Source: an uncultured Prevotellaceae bacterium
Lineage (GTDB): Bacteria; Bacteroidota; Bacteroidia; Bacteroidales; Bacteroidaceae
Direction: 5' to 3'
NCBI GenBank assembly: GCA_946186505.1
Contig: CAMHNI010000006.1
Coordinates: 1-64,000 of the forward strand
Length of the DNA stretch: 64,000 nucleotides
In this document: in pieces, positions 1 to 8,259 of the stretch
Numbering within the stretch: position 1 is the stretch's first letter
Layout of the letters: each line of letters begins with the position of its first letter
Made by a program: the position numbers and the translations under genes
Notes under the pieces: generated by a model
Told to the model about the DNA's origin: nothing
Databases searched by the model: none
The model's input: the letters and a program-made list of their open reading frames with translations, nothing else

Positions 1-2
1 AG

Positions 3-1160
3 AAAATCCGCGACCTGCGCGAGTATATCGAGAGCTACGGCATGCGCTGGAGCGTCGTCGAGAGCCTGCCCGTGGTGGAGACCATCAAATACGGCGGCCC
101 TGACCGCGACCACCAGATTGAGGTCTATAAAGAGTCGCTGCGCAACCTCTCGGCAGAGGGCATCCACTGCATCTGCTACAACTTCATGCCCGTACTCGAC
201 TGGGCACGTACAGACCTGTTCCACACGAACCCCAACGGCTCGACGAACCTCTACTTCAACTACGCCGAGTTTGCCTACTTCGACATCTATATCCTGAAGC
301 GCGAGGGTGCCCGCGAGGAGTGGGCCCAGTTCCAATTCCCCGAAGGCTGGGGCGAAGGTCGCAACGTGCTGGCCGAGTGCGACGAGTTGGCCAAGACCAT
401 GACTCCCGAGAAGGACCACAAGCTGGTGGAGAACATTGTCATCAAGACGCAGGGTTTTGTCAGCGGCAACTTCAGCGAGAACGACGAAGCCCCGATACAG
501 AAGTTCCGCGAATTCCTCGACCTTTATAAAGGTATAGACAAGAAGCAGTTGCGTGAGAATATGAAATACTTCCTCGAAGCCATCATGCCCACCTGCGAGG
601 AGTACAATATGAATATGTGCGTACACCCCGACGACCCGCCCATCGAGATTCTCGGCCTGCCGCGTATCGTCCGTACCGAGGAAGACATCCAGTGGTTCCT
701 CGATGCCGTTCCCAACAAGCACAACGGCCTCACCTTCTGCGCAGGCAGCCTCTCCGCAGGTGCCTATAACAATGTCGTTGAGATGGCTCGCAAGTTCGCT
801 TCTCGCACCCACTTCGTTCACCTCCGTTCGTGCCACATCTTCCCCAACGGCGACTTCACCGAGGCCAGCCACCTGGGCGGACGTGCCGACATCATCGAGC
901 TGTGCAGGATTTTCGAAAGGCTACGGGTAGGCGACGGAACGTCGGGAATGAAAGAAAATCCACAGTTGCCGATGCGTGTCGATCACGGCATGACATTCAC
1001 CGACGAGCCCGGCGGCATCATGGATGAGTCGAGCCACGGCCACAATGCCGGCTACACCCTCCTCGGCCGTATGTTCGCCCTCGGACAGGTGCAGGGCATT
1101 CTCGCCACCGTTGACCGCGAGCTGGGTCTCCCCTACAAGCAGCCCGGCTTCTTCGACTAA
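3..1160 (+). CDS. uxuA: mannonate dehydratase, 5' end outside window
   Basis: Cytoplasmic enzyme that dehydrates D-mannonate to 2-keto-3-deoxy-D-gluconate in glucuronate breakdown. The frame is open from base 3 (Lys-Ile-Arg-Asp), so the true start lies left of the window and the ATG at 42 is internal. The visible 385 residues come close to the usual family length of about 390-400, so little is missing. Family hallmarks seen are CVHPDDPP near base 620, a THFVHLRS segment near base 815, and a C-terminal region with DHG and GHNAGYTLLGR. Base composition is GC-richer than in the island that follows. A terminator hairpin follows at 1200. Only the missing start is uncertain. Confidence 0.95.
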   Translation, partial: KIRDLREYIESYGMRWSVVESLPVVETIKYGGPDRDHQIEVYKESLRNLSAEGIHCICYNFMPVLDWARTDLFHTNPNGSTNLYFNYAEFAYFDIYILKREGAREEWAQFQFPEGWGEGRNVLAECDELAKTMTPEKDHKLVENIVIKTQGFVSGNFSENDEAPIQKFREFLDLYKGIDKKQLRENMKYFLEAIMPTCEEYNMNMCVHPDDPPIEILGLPRIVRTEEDIQWFLDAVPNKHNGLTFCAGSLSAGAYNNVVEMARKFASRTHFVHLRSCHIFPNGDFTEASHLGGRADIIELCRIFERLRVGDGTSGMKENPQLPMRVDHGMTFTDEPGGIMDESSHGHNAGYTLLGRMFALGQVQGILATVDRELGLPYKQPGFFD

Positions 1161-1199
1161 GACAAATCTGGAGACAAAAACTTATTTTTCGCTACATAA

Positions 1200-1226
1200 A
1201 TGCCGCAAATCCATGCGGCATTTTTT
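1200..1226 (+). terminator. intrinsic terminator of uxuA
   Basis: Perfect 8-bp stem ATGCCGCA/TGCGGCAT with a 6-base loop, followed by T6, 40 bases after the uxuA stop. Confidence 0.85.
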
Positions 1227-1287
1227 AATTTTTCCTAATTTAAGGTACTTTCCGCGCAAAAAAGCAGCCATCTAACTGAAAATTTAT

Positions 1288-1295
1288 TAAATTTG
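1288..1295 (+). promoter_or_regulatory. -7 box (TAAATTTG)
   Basis: Matches the Bacteroidota -7 consensus TAnnTTTG ahead of the membrane-anchored hypothetical gene. The bases around it are nearly the same as those at the promoter at 3029. No clear -33 TTTG is visible. Confidence 0.5.
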
Positions 1296-1365
1296 TAGCC
1301 AAATAGGACTTCAAGAAGAAGAAACAATATTATTAGTATTTTGTATAGCTTGTCTTATTGGTTTA

Positions 1366-2058
1366 TTGATACTCGCCTATAAATTAAAAGAATGGGGGGA
1401 GAATGCCGATGACGATGTTCGTGAAAGATTCAAGTCTGAAACTGAGACAATAGAAACAAAACCGTCGGAGAGTGAGACGGTGGTTGATGACGATATCGTA
1501 GAGCACTACCCTAAGCCCAGCGCTCAGTTGCAGGCAATCATCGACCGTGTTCCGTCTACGCGCATTGTACTGTATTACCATGCTATGCAACGTGGCATCA
1601 ACAAGGAGTGGAAGTCGTGGGCTTGCGAAGTGATGGAAGCTGGCTATTCCCAACCATCTATCGTCCAATTGGCAGGTGAAGACCTGACGATGAATCCGTT
1701 TGAGTTTTCCGCGCTTTTAGAAGCTATCTTCAAGGAATTAGCGGTGGAGTGTCCCCCGATAATAGCTTATAGTCAGTACGCCTTAGGCATAGCTCACAAA
1801 GTGACAGATGGTGAAATCACGGCAGAAAAGGGCTTCGCCATCCTTTCAGATGCTGCCATAGATACAGACTACCATGAAACGCTCAGTGAATTCTATTATC
1901 TTCAAGAGAATGCAAACCTCTTACGCGACCATTATGAGGGATGTTATGGTGACGGAAATATGCGCGAGGACAATATTGAGGAGTGGATGGCATTGTACTT
2001 CAAGAAACTGATTGCAGCTAATGAAATTGAGGAGCACTACCTGGGGCAATCATCATAA
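1366..2058 (+). CDS. hypothetical protein with N-terminal membrane anchor, start unclear
   Basis: I do not recognise this family. The only standard start is TTG at 1366, yet the same frame is open upstream to at least 1291 and encodes a hydrophobic stretch (ILLVFCIACLIGLLIL) just before and across that TTG. This looks like one N-terminal transmembrane helix. After it come an acidic linker rich in Glu/Thr/Asp (about residues 10-45) and a soluble, probably helical domain. There is no in-frame ATG before about base 1588, so either a non-ATG start is used or the 5' end is damaged. It stands alone between uxuA and the island edge, with its own -7 box. The composition is AT-richer than uxuA, suggesting acquired DNA. 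Confidence 0.6.
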   Translation: MILAYKLKEWGENADDDVRERFKSETETIETKPSESETVVDDDIVEHYPKPSAQLQAIIDRVPSTRIVLYYHAMQRGINKEWKSWACEVMEAGYSQPSIVQLAGEDLTMNPFEFSALLEAIFKELAVECPPIIAYSQYALGIAHKVTDGEITAEKGFAILSDAAIDTDYHETLSEFYYLQENANLLRDHYEGCYGDGNMREDNIEEWMALYFKKLIAANEIEEHYLGQSS

Positions 2059-2135
2059 ACCGAAGGTCTTTTCTGCCAAATCAAAGGTACAGATTCTGTT
2101 TTATTCCTAAAAATAAAAACCGTCCCATTCTATAA

Positions 2136-2254
2136 TCGGTAAATGATTTAGTAGCCATATAATTATGCAATAGGTCGTAACTCAACAGCCAGAACCATAG
2201 CTGCAGCTGTGCGGTAGAGGGTCGAGACAGAAGGGGTGACAAGTCCTCGTTCCA
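2136..2254. repeat. left copy of the island-flanking direct repeat
   Basis: About 93% identical over 119 bases (8 substitutions and one 3-base gap by hand alignment) to 10659-10780, in the same orientation. The two copies bracket the 8.4-kb defence-type island. The repeat holds the 3' end of an HTH gene and about 27 bases beyond its stop. Confidence 0.85.
2163..2254 (-). pseudogene. 3' fragment of a HigA-like HTH gene
   Basis: Read on the minus strand this gives about 29 codons and a stop, closely matching the C-terminus of the intact HTH protein at 10689-10982 (ERGLVTPSVSTLYR then AVELRPIA). The match breaks off sharply at 2254, so the N-terminal two thirds are missing. No start precedes it. 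It is a relic produced when the neighbouring direct repeat formed. Confidence 0.8.
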
Positions 2255-2304
2255 AAAGCACGGGGAACAGCCCTCTGTGAACCAAATGATAATTGTGAAT
2301 TCAT

Positions 2305-2613
2305 CTAACCAACCACCAGAGAGAATTTCAAACCCAACGCTTTAGCAATAAGCATGAATGTTGAGAGTTGCATATCGATTTTACCTTGCTCCAATGAAGA
2401 GATATATTCACGTTTTTTCCCAATACGCTCCCCCAGTTCTTGCTGCGTCAGCTTCTGCCGCTTGCGCTCATCCCGCAGCAGCTCAGCATAATACCAAGCT
2501 TCTGCCTTCGCCTGAAACTCCTTACGCGATGGCGAACCCACAGGACCATACTCCTCCGTTAAGCGGTCATCAATTTGTGGCAACTTTGCCCACTGTTCTT
2601 CAATAATCCTCAA
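2305..2613 (-). CDS. HigA-like Xre-family HTH regulator, possibly frameshifted at its start
   Basis: Small DNA-binding protein of the antitoxin/Xre class. The C-terminal half has the classic HTH (LTQQELGERIGKKREYISSLEQG, about residues 53-75, described here in one span only for its position). It is a distant paralogue of the HTH protein at 10689. No RelE/HigB-type toxin lies next to it. The start is odd: TTG at 2613 is the only in-frame start, but a -7 box at 2658-2665 is followed after 4 bases by an ATG at 2653. That ATG opens a different frame and stops after 17 codons. A frameshift between the two frames would explain this, so the gene may be a recent pseudogene. Confidence 0.7.
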   Translation of the reverse strand: MRIIEEQWAKLPQIDDRLTEEYGPVGSPSRKEFQAKAEAWYYAELLRDERKRQKLTQQELGERIGKKREYISSLEQGKIDMQLSTFMLIAKALGLKFSLVVG

Positions 2614-2657
2614 ACTCCTTCGTATATGTAGCAGCTCTAATTCTGTCGTTCATGCCG

Positions 2658-2665
2658 CAAAAGTA
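2658..2665 (-). promoter_or_regulatory. -7 box (TACTTTTG) for the HTH gene
   Basis: Reads TACTTTTG on the minus strand, 4 bases before an ATG at 2653. This is the leaderless layout seen at several genes in the window. Confidence 0.6.
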
Positions 2666-3028
2666 ATATATTTATTCCGATTACCCAAATATTTGGGAAG
2701 GGAAACACGCTTATTGGCCCTATTCTGCTTTTCGGCAATAAAATCGCGTAGATTTGACCCAAAGTGTCAGATGAAAATACACCCATCTTTGAAGTGCCCC
2801 CCAAAGATAATTATCTGCTAGCATTGTCCGATGCTATTAAAACCCTAAATCCCGGATATAACCATATTATCATGGTTATATCCGGGATTTAGGGGTATGA
2901 GGTAGTAGAACTAACAAACAGGTATGAAAAACGCCTAATTGGCAAGGAAAATTGAATATAAACACATTTTTTTGATTCGTGATTACCACTTTTTTACTTA
3001 ATAAACATTGACTTTGAGAATTTTTGTG
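2666..3028. other. non-coding gap with one long perfect hairpin
   Basis: AT-rich, with no credible reading frame on either strand. Its only clear structure is the inverted repeat at 2843-2894, listed separately. No toxin gene that could partner the upstream HTH gene was found here. Confidence 0.6.
2843..2894. repeat. perfect 23-bp inverted repeat
   Basis: Arms 2843-2865 and 2872-2894 are exact reverse complements around a 6-base loop (ATTATC). On the plus strand it is followed by GGTATGAGG rather than T's. On the minus strand it is followed by TTTTAAT, so it could end minus-strand transcripts, though no minus-strand gene lies directly upstream. It may instead be a small insertion element relic. 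Confidence 0.85.
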
Positions 3029-3036
3029 TAAATTTG
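3008..3036 (+). promoter_or_regulatory. promoter of the small Xre gene
   Basis: TAAATTTG at 3029-3036 with a TTG at 3008-3010, 18 bases upstream. The start codon follows at 3056. Confidence 0.55.
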
Positions 3037-3055
3037 TAGCCAAATTTAGTATGGA

Positions 3056-3265
3056 ATGGAACGTAAACGAATTAACCGCCTGAAGGTGGTACTTGCAGAG
3101 AAGGGAATGACCAACAAGCAATTGTCGGAAATCCTTGATAAAGATCCTGCTGTCATATCAAAATGGGTGACTAATGCCGCCCAGCCCAATGTAGAAATGT
3201 TCATCCAGTTATCAAAGATATTGGGTGTGAGTGTAGATGATTTACTTTGGACAGAAGAAGGATGA
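3056..3265 (+). CDS. small Xre-family regulator ahead of the restriction-modification gene
   Basis: 69-residue protein made almost wholly of one HTH domain: MTNKQLSEILDKDPAVISKW is the helix-turn-helix, followed by a stretch typical of Cro/CI proteins (LSKILGVSVDDLL). Size, stand-alone form and position upstream of a restriction-modification enzyme resemble controller (C) proteins, which delay nuclease expression. That role is inferred from context only. It has its own promoter. The ATG at 3056 is used because the ATG at 3051 is out of frame and stops quickly. The dinD remnant starts 3 bases after its stop. Confidence 0.8.
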   Translation: MERKRINRLKVVLAEKGMTNKQLSEILDKDPAVISKWVTNAAQPNVEMFIQLSKILGVSVDDLLWTEEG

Positions 3266-3268
3266 ACT

Positions 3269-3583
3269 ATGGACATACAGAAAATACATCAATACAAGTC
3301 GGCCTTCGACTTGATAGCGAAGAGCATCAAGGATGATGAGGGAAACACCATCGAAGTATGGTATGCACGTGAGTTGCAACAAGTGTTGGGCTATACCCGA
3401 TGGGAGAATTTCGTGGTGGCTATTGGACGCGCAATGGAATCGTGTAAAACGTTGGCGGTCAATGTGGATGACCATTTTCGTGAGGTCACGAAAATGGTCC
3501 AACTTGGCAGCGGTTCACAGCATGAAATTCAAGACTTCATGCTTACGCGATATGCCTGCTGTTGCCAAAGATGGGAAGAGTAA
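3269..3583 (+). pseudogene. N-terminal remnant of dinD (DNA-damage-inducible protein D)
   Basis: The first 90 or so residues match the N-terminal BRO-like part of DinD: an N-terminal helix, YARELQQVLGYTRWENF, then a C-terminal match ending at MLTRYAC. Full DinD proteins are about 280 residues. After LTRYAC the frame runs into CCQRWEE and stops. The next frame reads on as AKDGKSK, which resembles the expected DinD continuation (an AQNGD-type segment). A small deletion or frameshift followed by loss of the rest is the simplest reading. It is probably inactive. Its end overlaps the region upstream of the restriction-modification gene. Confidence 0.75.
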
Positions 3584-3627
3584 GCAAAAGATATATCGAA
3601 ACTTCCAAAGAAATGAGAATACAAACC

Positions 3628-6597
3628 ATGCGTAAACATTCAGAAATAAAAAGGGCAGCTATAGAATTTGTAAAAAAATGGAATGGCAAAGGAAAAGAGC
3701 TTCAGGACGATAAAACATTTTGGGAAGATCTCTTGGAGGATGTTTTTGGTGTTTCTAATGCCAGAAATGAGATTGAAGTGCAGCGTTCTGTAAAGTTCAA
3801 TGGTACGACCAAGAAAATCGATGTTTACGTAAAAACATCAAAAGTCGTCATTGAACAGAAAAGTCATGATATAAATCTCGATAAGCCAGAAAAGCAAAGT
3901 GATGACGAAATGCTTACTCCAATGGAACAAGGCATTCGCTATTTCGAGAAGATGGATAAGCCTGACTCCGGTCGTTATGTGATTGCTTGCAATTTTCAAG
4001 AATTTCGTATTTGGGACAGCTTTAATAAGAATGCCCCACAGAGGATAATACCATTGAAAGACCTTCCTCTGCGGTGGAAGGAACTTCTTTTCTTAATCAA
4101 GCCATACAATGAAGCTCCTACACAGAAAGATGAGAAGCGTGAGAAAAGAGTATCAAATACTGCAAGTGACTATGTCAGAGATTTGTACAAAGCCTTATTA
4201 GCGGTAAATAAAGACAAAGATGAACTGCAATCGCTCAATGTCTTTTGTGTACGTGTTGTATTTTGCCTATACGCTGAGGATGCTGGATTATTTGACGATG
4301 CACAATTCTGTACTTTCTTGGAGAAATCCTCTCCCGACGATTTAAGTGAGAGGTTTACTGCACTGTTCCTATGGCTTGATACTGATGAAAAAGAGAGGGC
4401 AAAAGTTTGGCAATATGCAGATAAGACTATACGCCAATTCCCATACGTTAATGGAGGCCTGTTTAATAACAAAAAGGCATATAAGACTCCTACTATCGAC
4501 GATAAAGTCTATCAACATCTACTTCGTGCATGGGATTTGGTAGTGAAGGGGACAAAGGATAAATTCTCATGGGAAGAAATCTCACCTACGAATTTCGGTT
4601 GTATTTTTGAGAGCACAGTAGCGAAAGATGTTCGTGATTCTGGTGGAATGCACTATACCACACCCGCTAATATCCACAGAGTTATTGACCCTCTTTTCTT
4701 GAATGATTTGACGACAGACTTAGAGGATATTCTAAAGATGCCTACAGATACACAAAAGGGAAAAGTAGCTCAGTATGGATTATTAGAGGCATACCGAAAG
4801 AAACTCGCAAGTCTTCGCTTTCTTGACCCCGCATGTGGTAGTGGAAACTTCCTCACGGAAATTTATAAGTCTATTCATGAATTGGAACTCAAGGCAATTG
4901 TACAAGAATTTGAATTGAACTATTTCACACGGACAGACAACACAGACCCCTGTAAAGTGGGCATTAATCAGTTCTTTGGGATAGAGATTGACCATTTCGC
5001 AGCATCGGTGGCGCGTGCATCAATGTGGATTGCGTCATGCCAATTGCTACAGGAGACGGAAAAGGTGCTGCATTACTCAATAGCTCCTTTACCTCTTGAA
5101 AAGAACGATAATATCCTGTGTGCTGATGCTTTGACTGAAGACTGGGGTAATCTTCTGAAACGCAAGTCCAATTCGCCTACCTATATTATTAGCAATCCTC
5201 CCTTCCAAGGCTATAGTAAAATGACAAAAGCTCAGAGAGCCTCCATTCTGTCAGCCATGCCAAAGAAGATTGGGAAGACCAAGGTATGGAAGAATCCTGG
5301 AAAAATGGACTTTGTGTGTGGATGGTATGCCAAAGCTGCTGAATACATGCAGTCACGTTCGAATGTGTCATGTGCTTTGGTTTCTACCAACAGCATCACC
5401 CAAGGCGAGCAGGTGGCACTCCTTTGGAAACCATTAGTGCAACACTACAATCTTCACATCACGTTTGCATGGAAGACATTCCGCTGGAATAATGAGGCTG
5501 ATGATATGGCGCATGTCCATTGCGTGATTATAGGTTTTAGCAAACAGAAAAAAACAAGCAAACGCTATATCTATCAAGAGAATGTTCCCGCAATTGAAGC
5601 CGCGAACATCAATGGATATCTGCTAAATGCAGAAGACATCTTTATTGAAAGTCGAATTGAGCCATTGGTGAAAGTGCCTAAGATGTGTAAGGGAAGCATC
5701 CCCGTAGATGGCGGAAATCTGATTATAGAGAAGGAAGACTACTGGGACTTTATCAAGAAAGAGCCTGCTGCGGAAAAGTATATCAGCAGACTGGTGGGGG
5801 CAAGGGAATTCCTCTACAATGAAGAACGTTTTTGTCTGTGGATACCCGATGGGATTTCCTCGTATGAGTTGGACAGAATGCCTTTGGTGAAGAAGCGAAT
5901 TAGGGCAGTTGAGGAATTTAGATTGAGAAGTCCTAAAGCAGCAACAATAGAGTTTGCGGATGAAGGGAATCGGTTTATGGAAATCAGGCAGCCTATTCAA
6001 GAATACATTCTTGTACCGAGGCATTCGTCAGAGAATCGCAAATATATCCCAATGGGATTTGTCGATTCTTCTATTATCAGTACAGATGCCAACCTTATCA
6101 TTCCATCTCCTTCTAAATGGCTGTTTGGCATCATGCAGTCACGCATCCACATGATATGGGTGAAATATATATGCGGACGACTGAAAAGTGATTTTCGCTA
6201 TTCTGCCAATATTGTCTATAACAATTTCCCCTGGAAAGAGTTGGACGACGCCCAAAAACAAGCAATAGAAGAAACTGCCACAGAAATACTCGAGGCAAGA
6301 CGGGAGGATGCATCTTGTCTTGCCAGCCAGTATGACTTGTTGCAAGGCCGACTTGCAAAAGCACATAAGGCGAATGACAAAGTGGTGGCTGAAGTGTATG
6401 GTATAGACACTGGCATGACTGAAGAGGAGATTGCCCTTGAACTGATGCGACGAAGTGAAAAGATGGCAAAGGCCAAAGAAAAAAAGAAGAAAAATAGAAA
6501 AGTTCTGCAGAAGAAAGAAACCCCAAAAACAGAAGTCAAACCCGACATGGAGGAATTACCTTTTACAGAACAAGATGCCTGTCAGGAAAAAGGTTAA
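3628..6597 (+). CDS. MmeI-like type IIL/IIG restriction-modification enzyme
   Basis: A single 989-residue polypeptide that should both methylate and cut DNA. The N-terminus has a PD-(D/E)XK nuclease pattern (Asp65, then Glu76-Gln-Lys78). A class I methyltransferase core follows with motif I DPACGSGNF (from Asp400) and motif IV NPPF (Asn523-Phe526). The recognition region and tail are typical of MmeI relatives (TNSITQGEQVALLW, FGIMQSRIHMIW, GRLKSDFRYS, VYNNFPW). The C-terminus is a Lys-rich tail. I chose ATG 3628 because MmeI homologues begin close to the helix starting SEIKRAAIEF; ATGs at 3613 and 3562 are in frame but would overlap the dinD remnant. The frame is complete, so it is likely active. 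The recognition sequence cannot be read from sequence alone. Confidence 0.9.
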   Translation: MRKHSEIKRAAIEFVKKWNGKGKELQDDKTFWEDLLEDVFGVSNARNEIEVQRSVKFNGTTKKIDVYVKTSKVVIEQKSHDINLDKPEKQSDDEMLTPMEQGIRYFEKMDKPDSGRYVIACNFQEFRIWDSFNKNAPQRIIPLKDLPLRWKELLFLIKPYNEAPTQKDEKREKRVSNTASDYVRDLYKALLAVNKDKDELQSLNVFCVRVVFCLYAEDAGLFDDAQFCTFLEKSSPDDLSERFTALFLWLDTDEKERAKVWQYADKTIRQFPYVNGGLFNNKKAYKTPTIDDKVYQHLLRAWDLVVKGTKDKFSWEEISPTNFGCIFESTVAKDVRDSGGMHYTTPANIHRVIDPLFLNDLTTDLEDILKMPTDTQKGKVAQYGLLEAYRKKLASLRFLDPACGSGNFLTEIYKSIHELELKAIVQEFELNYFTRTDNTDPCKVGINQFFGIEIDHFAASVARASMWIASCQLLQETEKVLHYSIAPLPLEKNDNILCADALTEDWGNLLKRKSNSPTYIISNPPFQGYSKMTKAQRASILSAMPKKIGKTKVWKNPGKMDFVCGWYAKAAEYMQSRSNVSCALVSTNSITQGEQVALLWKPLVQHYNLHITFAWKTFRWNNEADDMAHVHCVIIGFSKQKKTSKRYIYQENVPAIEAANINGYLLNAEDIFIESRIEPLVKVPKMCKGSIPVDGGNLIIEKEDYWDFIKKEPAAEKYISRLVGAREFLYNEERFCLWIPDGISSYELDRMPLVKKRIRAVEEFRLRSPKAATIEFADEGNRFMEIRQPIQEYILVPRHSSENRKYIPMGFVDSSIISTDANLIIPSPSKWLFGIMQSRIHMIWVKYICGRLKSDFRYSANIVYNNFPWKELDDAQKQAIEETATEILEARREDASCLASQYDLLQGRLAKAHKANDKVVAEVYGIDTGMTEEEIALELMRRSEKMAKAKEKKKKNRKVLQKKETPKTEVKPDMEELPFTEQDACQEKG

Positions 6598-6618
6598 TGA
6601 TTATCCGTTTATGAGTTA

Positions 6619-6674
6619 GTGGGCAACTATAATACACTTCTTGGACGAGCCAAGCGACAAGGTCGAGCGAGTGG
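6619..6674 (+). repeat. two-hairpin intergenic repeat, copy A
   Basis: Near-identical to 8028-8085. It contains CTTGG-ACGAG-CCAAG and then CGAC-AAG-GTCG, two small stems in a row, and sits directly after the restriction-modification gene. A third, more distant copy is at 10221. Confidence 0.75.
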
Positions 6675-6700
6675 TTAACTCTACAAAAGACTATTTTGCA

Positions 6701-6988
6701 ATGAACAACGAGATACAATTTATATTATACCAGTTGCCTGATGAGGAAGGCAGGGTACAGGTGGTGATAAAGGATGAGACGATATGGGCTACGCAGAAAG
6801 CGATGGCGCAGTTGTTTGGCGTGGGTGTGCCCGCCATCAGCAAACATCTGGCCCACATATTTGAAGAGTGAGAACTGGACAGAAATGTGGCTATTTCCAA
6901 AATGGAAACAACCACTCTACATGGTGCTATTAACGAGCAGGATGACTATGAGAAGAACCGAAATTACTGGAAGTGTCTCAAAGCATAG
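6701..6988 (+). pseudogene. 5' fragment of a rhuM-like gene with an in-frame stop
   Basis: Begins like the intact RhuM protein just downstream: ILYQLPDEEGRVQVV, then an HTH-like segment (AQLFGVGVPAISKHL), then HIFEE. Where the intact copy has Gly (FEEGEL), this one has TGA at 6872, and the same frame then continues with RhuM-like sequence (ELDRNVAISKMETTT) until a TAG at 6986. The rest of the gene (over 200 codons) is missing. It is a nonsense-mutated and truncated paralogue of the neighbouring gene. Confidence 0.8.
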
Positions 6989-7003
6989 AATATTTTATAT
7001 AAT

Positions 7004-8020
7004 ATGGAAGAAAACAAAGGACAAATATTGCTCTATCAGACCCCAGACGGAGAGTCACGTATAGAGGTTACATTGCAGGGAGAGACCGTGTGGCTCAGTC
7101 TTGACCAGATGGCAGAGCTTTTTCAGCGCAATAAGTCAACTATCTCCCGACACATCAAGAATGTGTTTGAAGAGGGGGAACTGAATGCGGATTCAACGGT
7201 TGCGTTTTTTGCAACAGTTCAAACAGAAGGCAAAAGGAAGGTAGAAAGGGATATTGCTTTCTACAACCTCGATATGATTATCAGCGTTGGCTATCGTGTT
7301 CATTCTTATCGGGGCGTTCAGTTCCGTATGTGGGCTACAAAGGTACTGAAGGAGTATATCGTAAAAGGATTTGCCCTGAACGATGACCTTCTGAAACGGG
7401 CTGGTGGTGGCAATTACTTCGATGAATTGTTGGCCCGCATCCGTGACATACGATCATCGGAGAAGGTTTTCTATCGCAAGGTTCTCGAAATATATGCGCT
7501 TAGCATCGACTATGACCCAAGAGTTGAGATGACACAGGAGTTCTTCAAGACGGTGCAGAACAAGATGCACTTTGCTGTACATGGACATACAGCGGCTGAA
7601 ATCATCTTTGACCGTGCTGATGCTCAGAAAGATTTCATGGGCCTGACTACTTGGACTGGTGCATTACCCAAGAAGGCAGACGCAGAGATTGCCAAAAACT
7701 ATCTCTCTCAAGAGGAAATATCAACACTTAACCGTATCGTCAGCCTCTATCTCGACTTTGCAGAACTTCAGGCAGAGGAGCACCGACCTATGTATATGAA
7801 AGACTGGATTGCGATTCTTGATGATTTTCTGCGTATATCTCGCAAGGACATCCTGACACATGCCGGACGAATTTCCGCACAGCTCGCCAAGGCAAAGGCT
7901 GATTCTGAATATGACAAGTTCAAAGAGCGGACAAAGAACGAGCTGACACCTGTTGAGATACATTTCTTAGAACAATTTGAACGGGAACAGAAGAAACTGA
8001 GTGACAGGCATAATCAATAA
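7004..8020 (+). CDS. rhuM: RhuM family protein
   Basis: 338 residues, full length for the RhuM (virulence protein RhuM) family. The N-terminus has an HTH-like segment (LDQMAELFQRNKSTISRHI, about residues 33-51) followed by FEEGEL. Then comes the conserved centre (DIAFYNLDMIISVGYRVHS, about 83-101), RGVQFRMWAT, and a helical C-terminal half. The biochemical activity is not established. In Bacteroidota these genes are commonly lodged inside restriction-modification loci, as here between a type IIL enzyme and a DUF1016 nuclease. No promoter is obvious, so it may be read through from upstream. Codon use is AT-rich like the rest of the island. Confidence 0.9.
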   Translation: MEENKGQILLYQTPDGESRIEVTLQGETVWLSLDQMAELFQRNKSTISRHIKNVFEEGELNADSTVAFFATVQTEGKRKVERDIAFYNLDMIISVGYRVHSYRGVQFRMWATKVLKEYIVKGFALNDDLLKRAGGGNYFDELLARIRDIRSSEKVFYRKVLEIYALSIDYDPRVEMTQEFFKTVQNKMHFAVHGHTAAEIIFDRADAQKDFMGLTTWTGALPKKADAEIAKNYLSQEEISTLNRIVSLYLDFAELQAEEHRPMYMKDWIAILDDFLRISRKDILTHAGRISAQLAKAKADSEYDKFKERTKNELTPVEIHFLEQFEREQKKLSDRHNQ

Positions 8021-8027
8021 CACCCCA

Positions 8028-8085
8028 GTGGGTAACTGCAATACACTTCTTGGACGAGCCAAGCTACCTTAGGTCGATCGAGTGG
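8028..8085 (+). repeat. two-hairpin intergenic repeat, copy B
   Basis: Copy of 6619-6674, placed 7 bases after the rhuM stop. First stem CTTGG/CCAAG; the second is ACC-TTA-GGT, a changed but still paired version of copy A. Confidence 0.75.
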
Positions 8086-8122
8086 AAAAATCGAAAAGAG
8101 ATGTTTTTATAAAGGAAGAATT

Positions 8123-8230
8123 ATGGCAGGAGTAAATATATTTATAAGTTCTACATGCTATGACTTGTCGCAAGTCAGGCAAGATTTGCGTGAGTTTACA
8201 ATCATGCACTGGCCTATGATTAGTTCATAA
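8123..8230 (+). pseudogene. N-terminal remnant of a DUF4062 protein
   Basis: A 35-codon frame starting MAGVNIFISSTCYDLSQVRQ, which is the diagnostic start of DUF4062 proteins (the FISSTCYDL motif). It leaves homology after DLREF and stops at 8228. DUF4062 is normally the N-terminal signalling-type domain of much longer proteins that often carry ATPase or defence modules, so only a scrap remains. Confidence 0.7.
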
Positions 8231-8259
8231 TAATAAAAATGTGCAATTTTGCAAACGAT

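Noticed and set aside
2614..3055. HigB/RelE-type toxin partner for the HTH gene at 2305
   Set aside because: No reading frame on either strand in the flanking DNA encodes anything toxin-like.
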